Shown here: positions 26,235 to 36,830 of the stretch, piece by piece | Layout of the letters: every line of letters starts with the position of its first letter | How positions within the stretch are numbered: position 1 is the first letter of the stretch | Source of the DNA: Streptosporangium sp. NBC_01495 | GTDB lineage: Bacteria; Actinomycetota; Actinomycetes; Streptosporangiales; Streptosporangiaceae | Direction of reading: 5' to 3' | Length of the DNA: 64,000 nucleotides | Assembly: GCF_036250735.1 (NCBI RefSeq) | Contig: NZ_CP109430.1 | Location: forward strand, 10,681,755-10,745,754 | Notes under the pieces: model-generated | What the model was told of the DNA's origin: nothing | Database searches by the model: none | Seen by the model: only the letters and a program-made list of their open reading frames with translations | Translations under genes and position numbers: made by a program

Positions 26235-27704
26235 CCCCGCTGCGGGGTCGCGGGCCGGGCGGGCGAGAGCGGCCGTCAGGGCGCCCGTGAGCGCGACGGC
26301 GAACAGGACGGCGTAGGTCCTCTGGAAGCCGGTCATCAGGTGCTCGACGGCGACGGGGGAGACGCGCGACAGCGTGCCCGCGTACACCTGCCCGCGCAGC
26401 TCGGCGCTGACCGAGCCGGTCAGGATGCTGAGCGTGAGGGCGACGCTCAGCACGATCCCGACGTTCATGATCATGAGCCGGAAGCCGTTCACGACGCCCA
26501 GGCTCCCGGGGGGCAGGGCGGACATGACCTGGGTCGTGTTGCCGGTCAGGAAGGTGCCGCTGCCGCAGCCGCACAGGAACAGGCCCACCCCGATGATCCA
26601 GTACGGCGTGGCGGGGTCGGTGTTCAGGAGCAGGACGCCCAGCCCGGTCGCGCTCATCAGGGCGCCGCCCACCGACAGCGCGTACGGCCTGATGCGGCGG
26701 CCGAGGGCGCCGGTGATCGGGGAGGCGAGGGCCATGCCGATCGGGACGGGGAGCACGCCCAGGGCCGCGGTGACGGCGTCGACGCCCCTGGCGGCCTGGA
26801 AGTAGAGGGCGACCAGCAGGATCAGCGCGGAGCGCGCCAGCGCGTTGCAGAAGGAGGCGAGGTTGGCGAAGGCCAGCGTGCGCTCGCCGAACAGCCGCAC
26901 GTCGAGCACCGGATGCGACGCCCGGCGCTCCACCACGACCAGTACCGGCACCAGCGCCGCCGCGATCGCCGCGCCGACGATCACCACGGGGCTCGACAGG
27001 CCGCGCGATCCCGCCTCGGACAGCGCGATCAGGGCCGCGGACAGGGCGGCGAACACGATCAGGTTGCCGAGCGCGTCCACCGGCCGGCGCGCCCCCCGCG
27101 AGACGCGGCGCAGCGTGAACGCCCCCCAGGCGAGGGCGACCATTCCCGCGGGCACGTTCATCCAGAAGATCCACTGCCAGCCGGCGGTCTCGGCGATGAG
27201 GCCGCCCAAGGTGGGACCGGCGAGCTGGGCGACCGAGAGGGTGCCGATGTAGACGCCCATGCCCTGGCTGAGCCGGTCGGGAGGGAAGGCGTCGGTGATG
27301 ATCACGGTTCCGTTGGCGAGGATCATCGCGGCACCGACCGCCTGCACCGCGCGCATCGCGATCAGGAACCAGATGCCCGGCGAGAGCCCGGCCAGCAGCG
27401 ATCCCGCGGTGAACAGGACGAACCCCGCCAGGTAGATCTCCCGGCGTCCGAGCAGGTCGGCCACCCGGCCGAAGAACACCAGCGTCGCGGTGTTGACGAG
27501 CAGGAAGGCGAGCAGGACCCAGCCCGCGGAGAAGGCGTCGGCGTGGAAGTGCCTGACCACGGTGGGAAGCGCCACGTTCAGGGTGCTGCCGGATATGCCG
27601 ATCAGGATCAGGCCGAGGCTGGTGACCGAGCAGACCCGCCACGCGTAGCGGAGTTTGGATAGGTATTCGGGGGATCCAGGCAGGTCTTGGGGGATTGCGA
27701 CCAT
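26220..27704 (-). CDS. second MFS efflux transporter, DHA2 type
   Basis: The 494-residue protein has about 14 hydrophobic spans. The family signature FGRVADLLGRREIYLAGFVLFTAGSLLAGLSP is present, as is AQLAGPTLGGLIAETAGWQWIFWMNVPAG. It differs clearly from the pump at 24050, so it is not a recent duplicate. GGGAGTC precedes the ATG at 27704; an upstream in-frame ATG at 27797 would add an unlikely Arg/Gly-rich head. Its stop lies inside the last codons of the convergent TetR gene. Confidence 0.92.
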   Translation of the reverse strand: MVAIPQDLPGSPEYLSKLRYAWRVCSVTSLGLILIGISGSTLNVALPTVVRHFHADAFSAGWVLLAFLLVNTATLVFFGRVADLLGRREIYLAGFVLFTAGSLLAGLSPGIWFLIAMRAVQAVGAAMILANGTVIITDAFPPDRLSQGMGVYIGTLSVAQLAGPTLGGLIAETAGWQWIFWMNVPAGMVALAWGAFTLRRVSRGARRPVDALGNLIVFAALSAALIALSEAGSRGLSSPVVIVGAAIAAALVPVLVVVERRASHPVLDVRLFGERTLAFANLASFCNALARSALILLVALYFQAARGVDAVTAALGVLPVPIGMALASPITGALGRRIRPYALSVGGALMSATGLGVLLLNTDPATPYWIIGVGLFLCGCGSGTFLTGNTTQVMSALPPGSLGVVNGFRLMIMNVGIVLSVALTLSILTGSVSAELRGQVYAGTLSRVSPVAVEHLMTGFQRTYAVLFAVALTGALTAALARPARDPAAGSATP

Positions 27705-27762
27705 GACTCCCAGTCTGACGTGCGTTGTACGTCGACCGTGATCCAACTTCACCCGAAACGCG

Positions 27763-27883
27763 CCGCGTCCGCTTCCGTATCCCGCGTCCGTGTTCACCCG
27801 CGCGTGCCGCGTCCGCGTTCATCACCGCGTCCGCCCGTGTGTCCCGCGCCCGCCCGGCATCCGGTATCCGTGTCCCGCGTTCG
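27763..27883. repeat. degenerate CCGCGTCCG repeats, about 19-bp spacing
   Basis: CCGCGTCCG occurs at 27763, 27782, 27807 and 27825, with near-copies at 27844 and 27875. Spacing is 18-31 bases. The repeats fill the gap between the MFS promoter and the end of the Crp-family gene; no gene was found in that gap. Confidence 0.6.
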
Positions 27884-27956
27884 CCCCCCGCGTGCCGAGG
27901 GCGCGCCTTCCCTTTCGTGAGTAGGCGCACCCCTCCGCCGGTCGTGCGGCGTGCCC

Positions 27957-28625
27957 TCAGCGGGCCCGTTTGCGCAGGCCCTCCATGTCGTGGACGATCA
28001 CGCGGCGCCGGCCCGTCTCGATCAGCCCGCGATCGCGCAGGGAGCGCAGCGCCTTGCTGACCGCCTCGCGGGAGGCCCCGGTCCAGCCCGCCAGCTCGTC
28101 CTGGGAGAGGGGCAGCGCCACCCGTACCCCGCCGTTGTCCGGTTCGCCGTACCGCTCGGCCAGCTCGACCAGCCGGGTGGCCACGCGGCCGGTGGTGTCG
28201 AACGCGCCGTACTCGATGCGCTTGCGGTCGGAGTCGCGCATCTTGCCGGTCACCATCTGCATCAGCAGTACGGCGACTCTCCCATGAGCCTGCAGGTACG
28301 AGGAGAAGTCGCGGACCGTGATCCCTTCCACCGGTTCGAGGGCGGTGACCGTGGCGGACCTGGGCAGCCCGTCGATCGCCGCGAACTCGCCGAGCAGCGC
28401 CCCGGGTCCCCGTACCGCGAGGACCACCTCACTGCCGACCGCGGTGTGCGAGGACACCTTGACGCGGCCGGAGGTCAGGATGAGCACCCAGTCGCTCACG
28501 TCGCCTTCGGTGAACATCGTGGCGCCCCTGTCCCAGCGCCGGGGTCGCCCGACGGCGTACAGGGCCTTTACCTCGTCATTTGTGAGCAATGTGATGAATT
28601 CGCCCGGTTCGGGGGAAGAAGTCAT
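27957..28625 (-). CDS. Crp/Fnr-family transcriptional regulator
   Basis: The 222-residue protein has a cyclic-nucleotide-binding fold (about residues 15-130) and a C-terminal helix-turn-helix (LSQDELAGWTGASREAVSKAL). The phosphate-binding cassette reads GEFAAIDGLPRSATV, with the Arg and Ser/Thr expected for cyclic-nucleotide binding. No Fnr-type cysteine cluster is seen. AGGAGG sits five bases before the ATG at 28625. The gene just upstream on the same strand, 57 bases away, is a class III adenylate cyclase, so a linked cAMP maker and reader are likely. Confidence 0.92.
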   Translation of the reverse strand: MTSSPEPGEFITLLTNDEVKALYAVGRPRRWDRGATMFTEGDVSDWVLILTSGRVKVSSHTAVGSEVVLAVRGPGALLGEFAAIDGLPRSATVTALEPVEGITVRDFSSYLQAHGRVAVLLMQMVTGKMRDSDRKRIEYGAFDTTGRVATRLVELAERYGEPDNGGVRVALPLSQDELAGWTGASREAVSKALRSLRDRGLIETGRRRVIVHDMEGLRKRAR

Positions 28626-28682
28626 AACCACCTCCTGGCGATCTCGATTGTGTTCGTTCGGTCCTCGCGGCGAAAGGTACTT

Positions 28683-30734
28683 TTACGAGAGTCCAGACAG
28701 CACGTAGGCATGGACGGGTTGTTCCCTCCCCTTGAGGTTGAGCGGGCCCAGGGGCCGGGTCTTGGCCTGGGGGCCGATCAGGTCGAGGGTGCTCTGGCCG
28801 ATCACGACGCTGCCGGGCTCGGCGATCCCCTCAAGCCGGGCGGCCACGTTGACGCAGTCGCCCATCGCGTTGAACCCGCGCAACTCGGGGCTGCCGATGT
28901 TCCCGACAAGCGCCTCACCGGTGTTGACGCCGATTCTGAAGCGAGGATATCCGGGCGTTCCCGCCGCGATCTCCTCGGCGGCCTCCTGCATCGCCAGGGC
29001 CGCCCGCACCGCGGCCAGGGCGTGGTCCTCCTGCCGGGCGGGGGCGTTGAACAGCGCGAGCAGCGCGTCACCCACGAACTGCACGATCGTGCCGCCGTTG
29101 CCGAGCACGATGGGCACGGCCGCGGTGTGGTAGCGGTTCAGCATCTCGACGATCTCGCCGGGCGCCACCCGCTCGGAGAAGCTCGTGAAGCCCTTCAGGT
29201 CGGCGAAGAGCGCGGTCAGCTCCACCAGCTCGCCGCCGAGCGCCGCGGTCTGCGGGTCGGCGAGCAGCGACTGGGCCACGTCCGGCGACATGTACTGCCG
29301 GAAGAGGGTCTCCAGCTCGCTGTAGAGCCGGGCGTTCTCCAGGGAGATGGACATCTGGCCGGCCAGCGTGGCGGCGAGCGCCTCGTCCTGCGGTGTCCTG
29401 CCGATCGGCACCTCCAGCGCCCCGGCGAGCCTGCCCTTCACCGTCAGCGGGTGGAGGACCTTCCCCTCCAGCCGGATCGGCCGGTCCTCGGGGAAGTCCC
29501 GCTGGCCGTACTCCTTGGAGTTCACGGTGACCCGGCCGTTGTCGACCAGCTTGATCCGGACGTCCCCGTACGCCTGCCGCACGCGGTCGAGGCCCTGGGC
29601 CAGCATCTCCTTCTCCGGCAGGCCCACGCGGGCCTGCCTGCCGATGTCGGCCAGCGCCGCGAGCCGGTCGCTCAGCTCCCGCTCGTTGGCCAGTGCCTCG
29701 CCCGCCCGGTCGAGCACCGCCACCTGCGACTCGGTGAGCCCGAACTTGCCCGCCAGCCTGTCCGCGATCGGGACCTTGCTCTCCTCCCTGCGCCGCAGGT
29801 GGCCGACGAGCTCCTCCAGGGCGGCCTCGTAGTCGGCCCTGATCCTGCGGACCGTCGCCGACAGCGCCACCGAGTCGAACAGCCCCGCGCTCGTGCCCTC
29901 CCGCCGGAACTGCATGTAGGCGCTGTAGGCGACGAAGACGAACGCCGTGGTCAGCAGCACGTGCCACAGCCACCACGACAGGTGCCAGTTGCGGTGGGAC
30001 AACCCCGCGACCAGCGCCTCGGCAAGCAGCGCGTACGCGGTGACCAGGCTGATCAGCACGACCGCCGGGCGCCTGCGGTGCAGTTGGAACATCATCGCCG
30101 ACGCCGCAGTGAACAGGGCCACCCCGATCCACTCCAGGCCGCCCAGGCCCGTCCCCTCGGGGGGCGAGCCGCTGAGCGGGGTCAGGCCCGGCACCAGGCA
30201 GGCCACCCCCCACAGGGTGATCAGGGCCGCGAGACCGCCGCGCAGCCACATCTGGTTCCTCAACACGGCCTCGGCTGCCCGCTCACCCAGGGGCAGAGCC
30301 GATGTGAACGCGAACACCGAGGCCACGAGAAGACCGACGGGGTGGGAGAGGTCGAAGCCGTAACTCGGCTGGTCGCCCAGGATGATCCCCGGCGTGGTCA
30401 GCCCGTGCACCAGGAACGATCCCGCCCCGCTCAGGAAGACCAGCGAGACCAGCAGCAGCCGGGCGTCCGCCCGCCGGGCCGAGGCCTCGCCGACCATGAG
30501 GCCCAGGACCAGGTTGATCCCGGCCACGGTGATGATCAGCCAGAAATGGCTGGGATTGTCATGTAAGACGATGTTCAGATCGGGTTCGGCCAGCAGCAGC
30601 CATAGCCCAAGCATCGGCAGCGCCAGATGCAACGCCCACACCACGGTGCGGATCGGCTGGGTCGCCGGTGGCAGGTACGGTTCCCGTCGGGCACGGTCTT
30701 CCGCGACCGCGTCTGTCGGGTTGATGGTCGGCAC
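28683..30734 (-). CDS. membrane-bound class III adenylate/guanylate cyclase
   Basis: The 683-residue protein has about eight membrane spans (residues 28-290), a GAF-like segment (about 345-470) and a C-terminal cyclase domain (about 490-680). Both metal-binding aspartates are visible (LFADLKGFTSFSE and QFVGDALLALF), as are the transition-state Asn and Arg (CVNVAARLEG). The two substrate-choosing positions are unusual: Gln where Lys is common and Asn where Asp or Thr is common. GGAGG precedes the GTG start. It lies directly upstream of the Crp-family gene. The signal sensed is unknown. Confidence 0.9.
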   Translation of the reverse strand: MPTINPTDAVAEDRARREPYLPPATQPIRTVVWALHLALPMLGLWLLLAEPDLNIVLHDNPSHFWLIITVAGINLVLGLMVGEASARRADARLLLVSLVFLSGAGSFLVHGLTTPGIILGDQPSYGFDLSHPVGLLVASVFAFTSALPLGERAAEAVLRNQMWLRGGLAALITLWGVACLVPGLTPLSGSPPEGTGLGGLEWIGVALFTAASAMMFQLHRRRPAVVLISLVTAYALLAEALVAGLSHRNWHLSWWLWHVLLTTAFVFVAYSAYMQFRREGTSAGLFDSVALSATVRRIRADYEAALEELVGHLRRREESKVPIADRLAGKFGLTESQVAVLDRAGEALANERELSDRLAALADIGRQARVGLPEKEMLAQGLDRVRQAYGDVRIKLVDNGRVTVNSKEYGQRDFPEDRPIRLEGKVLHPLTVKGRLAGALEVPIGRTPQDEALAATLAGQMSISLENARLYSELETLFRQYMSPDVAQSLLADPQTAALGGELVELTALFADLKGFTSFSERVAPGEIVEMLNRYHTAAVPIVLGNGGTIVQFVGDALLALFNAPARQEDHALAAVRAALAMQEAAEEIAAGTPGYPRFRIGVNTGEALVGNIGSPELRGFNAMGDCVNVAARLEGIAEPGSVVIGQSTLDLIGPQAKTRPLGPLNLKGREQPVHAYVLSGLS

Positions 30735-30975
30735 GGTGGCCTCCGCGTCTGGAGAACCCTGTTGGTTCCCTGTCTTGTTCGTCCACGCCCAACGGGCGGG
30801 TTCCCCCGAACGGTCTGATTATCCCGTACGCGACCGGTGTCGGCAGGCGAGATGAACGCCGGGTTCCGACGCCGAAGCGTGATGTTTCAGGTGCCAACCG
30901 CTGGAACGTTTGAAACGTGTACTACGTGTATCCCTCCCATCACACCAGACTCTGGTGTCGCAGAAAGGAAGCCCA

Positions 30976-31953
30976 GTGGCTATCAAGTTGCCGGGCGGAC
31001 GCACGCTCGCCGCCGTGACCGTTGGCGTGCTTGTCGGAACGTTGTTCACCGCGAGCGGCAGCGCCGTCGCCTCGTCGGCGGCCGCGGAGATCCACGCGTG
31101 CGTCCACAAGCAGACGCGCTACACCCGGATCGTCAACGCGACGGCCAGGTGCAGGCCGACCGAGGTCCGGATCAAGTGGGGCCAGACGACCCAGGGGCAG
31201 CAGGGGATCGCCAGCGCCGGTCCGCAGGGCCCGCGAGGCCCGCAGGGCCTCAAGGGCGATGCCGGCCCGCAGGGTCCGCAGGGGCCGCAGGGCCTGCGCG
31301 GTCTCAGGGGCGCCACCGGTCCGCAGGGGGTCAAGGGCGACGTCGGCCCGCAGGGGCCCAAGGGTGCCGATGGGGAGAAGGGCAACACCGGCCCGCAGGG
31401 ACCGAAGGGCGACGACGGCGCGCAGGGTCCGAAGGGTGCCGATGGGGAGAAGGGCGCCATCGGCCCGCAGGGTCTCAAGGGCGCCGACGGCAAGCCGGGT
31501 GCCGACGGTCTCAAGGGTGCGGACGGCAGGCCCGGCAAGGACGGCAGGGACGGCGACGACGGCCGGAACGGCAGGGACGGCGATGACGGCGACGACGGTA
31601 AGAGCGCCTACGAGGTCTGGCTCGAACTGCCGGGTAACCGGGGCAAGTCCAAGACGGAGTTCATCGCGTCGTTGAAGGGCCCCAAGGGCGACCCCGGCAC
31701 GCCGGGCTCGGGCGGCGGCTCCGGGGTCCCCACCGTCACCACCGTGACCGGGTCGTTCAATTTCGGCGGCCAGGGCGGAAGCCAGAGCGTGAGCTGCGGT
31801 TCGGGCAAGGTCGTCACGGGCGGCGGCTTCAGCGGCAGCGGCGGCAGCGGTTCCGCTCAGATCTACACGAGCGCGCCCACCGGCTCCGGCTGGACCGTGA
31901 GCGGAAAGAACACCAGCGGCACCGTCTACGCGCTCTGCATGGGCGCCTCCTGA
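30976..31953 (+). CDS. secreted collagen-like repeat protein
   Basis: The 325-residue protein has an N-terminal export signal or anchor (LAAVTVGVLVGTLFTASG). A short conserved head with two cysteines (HACVHKQTRYTRIV to ARCRP) follows. A Gly-X-Y collagen region of roughly 110 residues starts near residue 75, rich in GPQGPKG and GADGEKG triplets. A linker (SAYEVWLELPGNRGKSKTEF) and a small Gly/Ser-rich C-terminal domain with two cysteines complete it. AGGAAG precedes the GTG. It probably forms trimers on the surface; a role in adhesion or aggregation is inference. Confidence 0.85.
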   Translation: MAIKLPGGRTLAAVTVGVLVGTLFTASGSAVASSAAAEIHACVHKQTRYTRIVNATARCRPTEVRIKWGQTTQGQQGIASAGPQGPRGPQGLKGDAGPQGPQGPQGLRGLRGATGPQGVKGDVGPQGPKGADGEKGNTGPQGPKGDDGAQGPKGADGEKGAIGPQGLKGADGKPGADGLKGADGRPGKDGRDGDDGRNGRDGDDGDDGKSAYEVWLELPGNRGKSKTEFIASLKGPKGDPGTPGSGGGSGVPTVTTVTGSFNFGGQGGSQSVSCGSGKVVTGGGFSGSGGSGSAQIYTSAPTGSGWTVSGKNTSGTVYALCMGAS

Positions 31954-32144
31954 TCTCCGGCTGAGCGCGACAGGACGTGAGAGGCCCCGGACGGCTGTTG
32001 GGGCCCCTCACATGCCGTGGAACACGAACGGCCGTGCGGTCCACCTTGTGACGGCACCGGCGACGGTCACGGGAGAGGAATCCACGTGATTCGTCCGGTC
32101 GTCCGGTCATTCGACCCGTTCGCGGGAACGCGACGGGCGGGCGG

Positions 32145-32172
32145 CGCGGTGAGGACCCTCGTCCTCACCGCG
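32145..32172. terminator. 12-bp stem-loop downstream of the collagen-like gene
   Basis: A perfect 12-base stem (32145-32156 with 32161-32172) encloses CCTC. It lies about 190 bases after the collagen-like stop. A less perfect hairpin lies at about 31979-32011. Confidence 0.5.
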
Positions 32173-32210
32173 TCGTCCTCCCGGCGTCGACCGCGTGATC
32201 CATATAGATC

Positions 32211-32252
32211 GGTCAGGCCCCGCACCGTCACGTGACGGTGCGGGGCCTGACC
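32211..32252. terminator. 42-bp perfect palindrome between collagen-like gene and purL
   Basis: Bases 32211-32252 read the same on both strands for all 42 positions with no spacer, centred on CACGTG. It lies 25 bases past the purL stop on the minus strand and about 260 bases past the convergent collagen-like gene. A bidirectional terminator is the simplest reading, although there is no T-run. Confidence 0.6.
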
Positions 32253-32277
32253 CATGAGTGCCTCGTACGGAAGACGA

Positions 32278-34529
<2,252 letters not shown>

Positions 34530-34533
<4 letters not shown>

Positions 34534-35213
34534 GCGTTCACCAGCTTCTTCAGGATGGAGGAGAAGAAGGCGCGCCCGTCCGTGCTCGGGGCGCCGGTGA
34601 GGTCCTCGACGGCGTGCTCGGGGTGCGGCATGAGGCCGACGATGTTTCCGGCCTCGTTGCGGATGCCCGCGATGTCGTTCAGGGAGCCGTTGGGGTTGCC
34701 GCCCGTGTAGCGGAAGACGACCTGGCCGCCCGCCTCCAGCGCGTTCAGGGTCGCCTCGTCGGCGACGTAGCGGCCCTCGCCGTGCTTGATCGGCAGCACG
34801 ATCTCCTGGCCCTCGGTGAAGTCGGAGGTCCAGGGGGTGGCGGTGTTCTCGACCCGGATGCCCTGGTCGCGGCAGATGTAGTGCAGCCCGGCGTTGCGCA
34901 TCAGCGCCCCGGGCAGCAGGTGGGCCTCGCAGAGGATCTGGAAGCCGTTGCAGGTGCCGAGCACCGGCAGTCCGGCCCTGGCGGCGGGGATCAGCTCCTC
35001 CATCAGCGGCGCGAACCTGGAGATGGCCCCGCAGCGCAGGTAGTCTCCGTAGGAGAATCCGCCCGGCAGGAAGACCGCGTCCACCCCCTTGAGATCGGGG
35101 TCCGCGTGCCACAGCGGGACGGCTTCGCCACCCGCGTGGCGCACGGCGCGAGCCGCGTCCTGATCGTCAAGAGTCCCGGGAAAAGTGACCACGCCCACGC
35201 GGGCAGCACTCAT
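34530..35213 (-). CDS. purQ: phosphoribosylformylglycinamidine synthase, glutaminase subunit
   Basis: The 227-residue class I glutamine amidotransferase supplies ammonia to PurL. The oxyanion segment FLPGGFSYGDYLRCG, the nucleophile motif LGTCNGFQ and the His-Glu pair in MPHPEHAVE form the catalytic triad. GGAGGGG lies upstream of the ATG at 35213. It is directly coupled to purL downstream. The 286 bases upstream to the ATPase gene have no gene, only a short GC stem-loop around 35370 and a probable promoter region. Confidence 0.96.
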
Positions 35214-35499
35214 GACAGCGTTCCCCTCCACAAACGAGCGCCGCGCCGACGTCTCACACACTCGGACGTCGGTCTGCGGCGGTCCTCCCAGGCTATCCGC
35301 TCCCGGCGAGCGGTCAGGCGCCGAGTGTCCGATCGCACAGCCCGGCGGACGACGGCCGGGTCCGCACGGCGGGGGCGAGCCCCGCCTGGGCACGCGGGAC
35401 GGGGCGTTCCGGACGGGGACCGGCCCGGAAGGGAAGGTACGGCGGAACGCCGTGAATGCCGGGTCTGTACGGCCCGTGTACGGCCTTGCGCGGGCGGTC

Positions 35500-35940
35500 C
35501 TACACGGCGGCGAGCACCCGGTCGCGGAAGCAGACGGCGTCGTCGTCCCAGTCGAGGTGCTTGCGCAGGTGCACGACGGTGCCCCGGCCGGGCGTGATGT
35601 CGAAGGAGATCTCGTCCACCACGGCCTGCATGATCAGCAGGCCCCTGCCGTTCTCGACGTCGGTCGGCGGGTAGTGCTCGGGCACCCGGACGAGGCCCTG
35701 GCCCCGGTCGATGATGCGGACGTCGCAGCGACCGTGGCCGATGGCGGTCTCGACCTCGTAGCGGTTGGCCGGACCCCCGTGCCGCACGGCGTTGGCGCAC
35801 GCCTCGGTCACCGCCAGCAGGATGTCGGCGACGCAGTCCTCCGTGACGCCGAGCGAGCGCAGGGAGTCACCGAGCGCCCTGCGGACCATCGGAATGCCGA
35901 CGGCCTGTCGTGGCAGAGCCAGCGAGAACTCCATGTCCAC
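35500..35940 (-). CDS. anti-sigma-factor-type ATP-binding protein (HATPase_c_2)
   Basis: The 146-residue protein is a stand-alone GHKL ATPase of the RsbW/SpoIIAB type. The N box is in LLAVTEACANAVRHGG, the G1 box in VRIIDRGQGL and the G2 region in DVENGRGLLIM. Such proteins bind sigma factors or phosphorylate STAS partners. I chose the GTG at 35940 because GGAGG lies six bases before it; an ATG two codons later is possible. It sits between purS and purQ on the same strand, an odd place. No sigma factor or partner is adjacent; the nearest STAS gene is at 4331. Confidence 0.85.
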   Translation of the reverse strand: MDMEFSLALPRQAVGIPMVRRALGDSLRSLGVTEDCVADILLAVTEACANAVRHGGPANRYEVETAIGHGRCDVRIIDRGQGLVRVPEHYPPTDVENGRGLLIMQAVVDEISFDITPGRGTVVHLRKHLDWDDDAVCFRDRVLAAV

Positions 35941-36109
35941 CGGTTTCCTCCCGGGGTCAGACGTCACCTCGTGAAGGCTTCCCTGCAGAATCCGGGCTAA
36001 CCGCAAAATAACCGTAATGTTATTGACTGGTGGTCAAGCCGTGGGATTGCTCCGTCCTCAAAGCCGGATATAGCCGGATCTGGGCGGTTGATCTGCGTGG
36101 AGTAGCGGC

Positions 36110-36355
36110 CTAGGACTCGACGGTGACGGTGTAGTCCTCGATCACCGTGTTGGCGAGCAGGGTCTCGGCCATTTTTCGGACGTCCGCAAGTGCCGCCTCG
36201 TCGGCGGGCCCTTCGAGCTCCACCTCGAACCGCTTGCCCTGCCGTACCGCTGAGACACCGGAGAAGCCGAGCCGCGGCAGTGCGCGGGCGATCGCCTGCC
36301 CCTGCGCGTCGAGAATCTCGGGCTTCAGCATGACGTCGACGATGACGCGCGCCAC
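36110..36355 (-). CDS. purS: phosphoribosylformylglycinamidine synthase subunit PurS
   Basis: The 81-residue PurS bridges PurL and PurQ in the small-type FGAM synthase. The sequence begins ARVIVDVMLKPEILDAQGQA and ends with the TVIEDYTVTVE strand, both typical. AGGAGG sits six bases before the GTG at 36355, which fixes the start. It is on the same strand as purQ and purL but separated from them by the ATPase gene. It is divergent from the 2-oxoacid dehydrogenase operon. Confidence 0.93.
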   Translation of the reverse strand: MARVIVDVMLKPEILDAQGQAIARALPRLGFSGVSAVRQGKRFEVELEGPADEAALADVRKMAETLLANTVIEDYTVTVES

Positions 36356-36456
36356 GGTGTTCCTCCTGGTTGCGATGGGGACGGTCCGGCGCCTCAAGAG
36401 TAACGGGCTCCGGCCGCACTCCGGCGCGGGGGCCGGATCCCGATCCCCCACGCGAT

Positions 36457-36566
36457 GGGACGGGCGCCGTACCCGTGACGGCCCCGGACCCCCACGCGCG
36501 AAGGGACGGGCGCCGTACCCGTGAGGAGTCCCGGGCCGTACGCGTGAGGAGTCCCGGGCCGGGGGA
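36457..36566. repeat. short direct repeats upstream of the 2-oxoacid dehydrogenase operon
   Basis: A 22-base sequence starting GGGACGGGCGCCGTACCC is repeated exactly at 36457-36478 and 36503-36524, 46 bases apart. A second motif, GTGAGGAGTCCCGGGCCG, occurs at 36521 and 36544. They occupy the 475-base gap between purS and the E1 alpha gene, which otherwise holds only promoter-like sequence near 36680-36830. Confidence 0.7.
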
Positions 36567-36830
36567 GGAGGGCGGGATCCGCGCCGTACGCGGGAAAAGG
36601 GGCCGGGGTCGGCTCCGCGCCACGCGGACGAAACAGGTGGGTGAAAGGGAACACGCGGGGAACGGGGAGCATATGGACGCCGAGGCAGGTCTTGCGCACA
36701 TGTATGTGGCCTCTGCCACGATGGCCACAAGCGCGGACGAACCACCACCAGACGGGTCGAACGCGTCGCGAATCGGCCGGACGGCGGTGGAGAACCCACC
36801 CAGACGGCCCCGAGCACACAGGAGCGGCAC

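Noticed and set aside
32211..32252. Insertion-sequence end or attachment site
   Set aside because: It is a single perfect palindrome at a convergent gene end, with no transposase, integrase or direct target repeats nearby.
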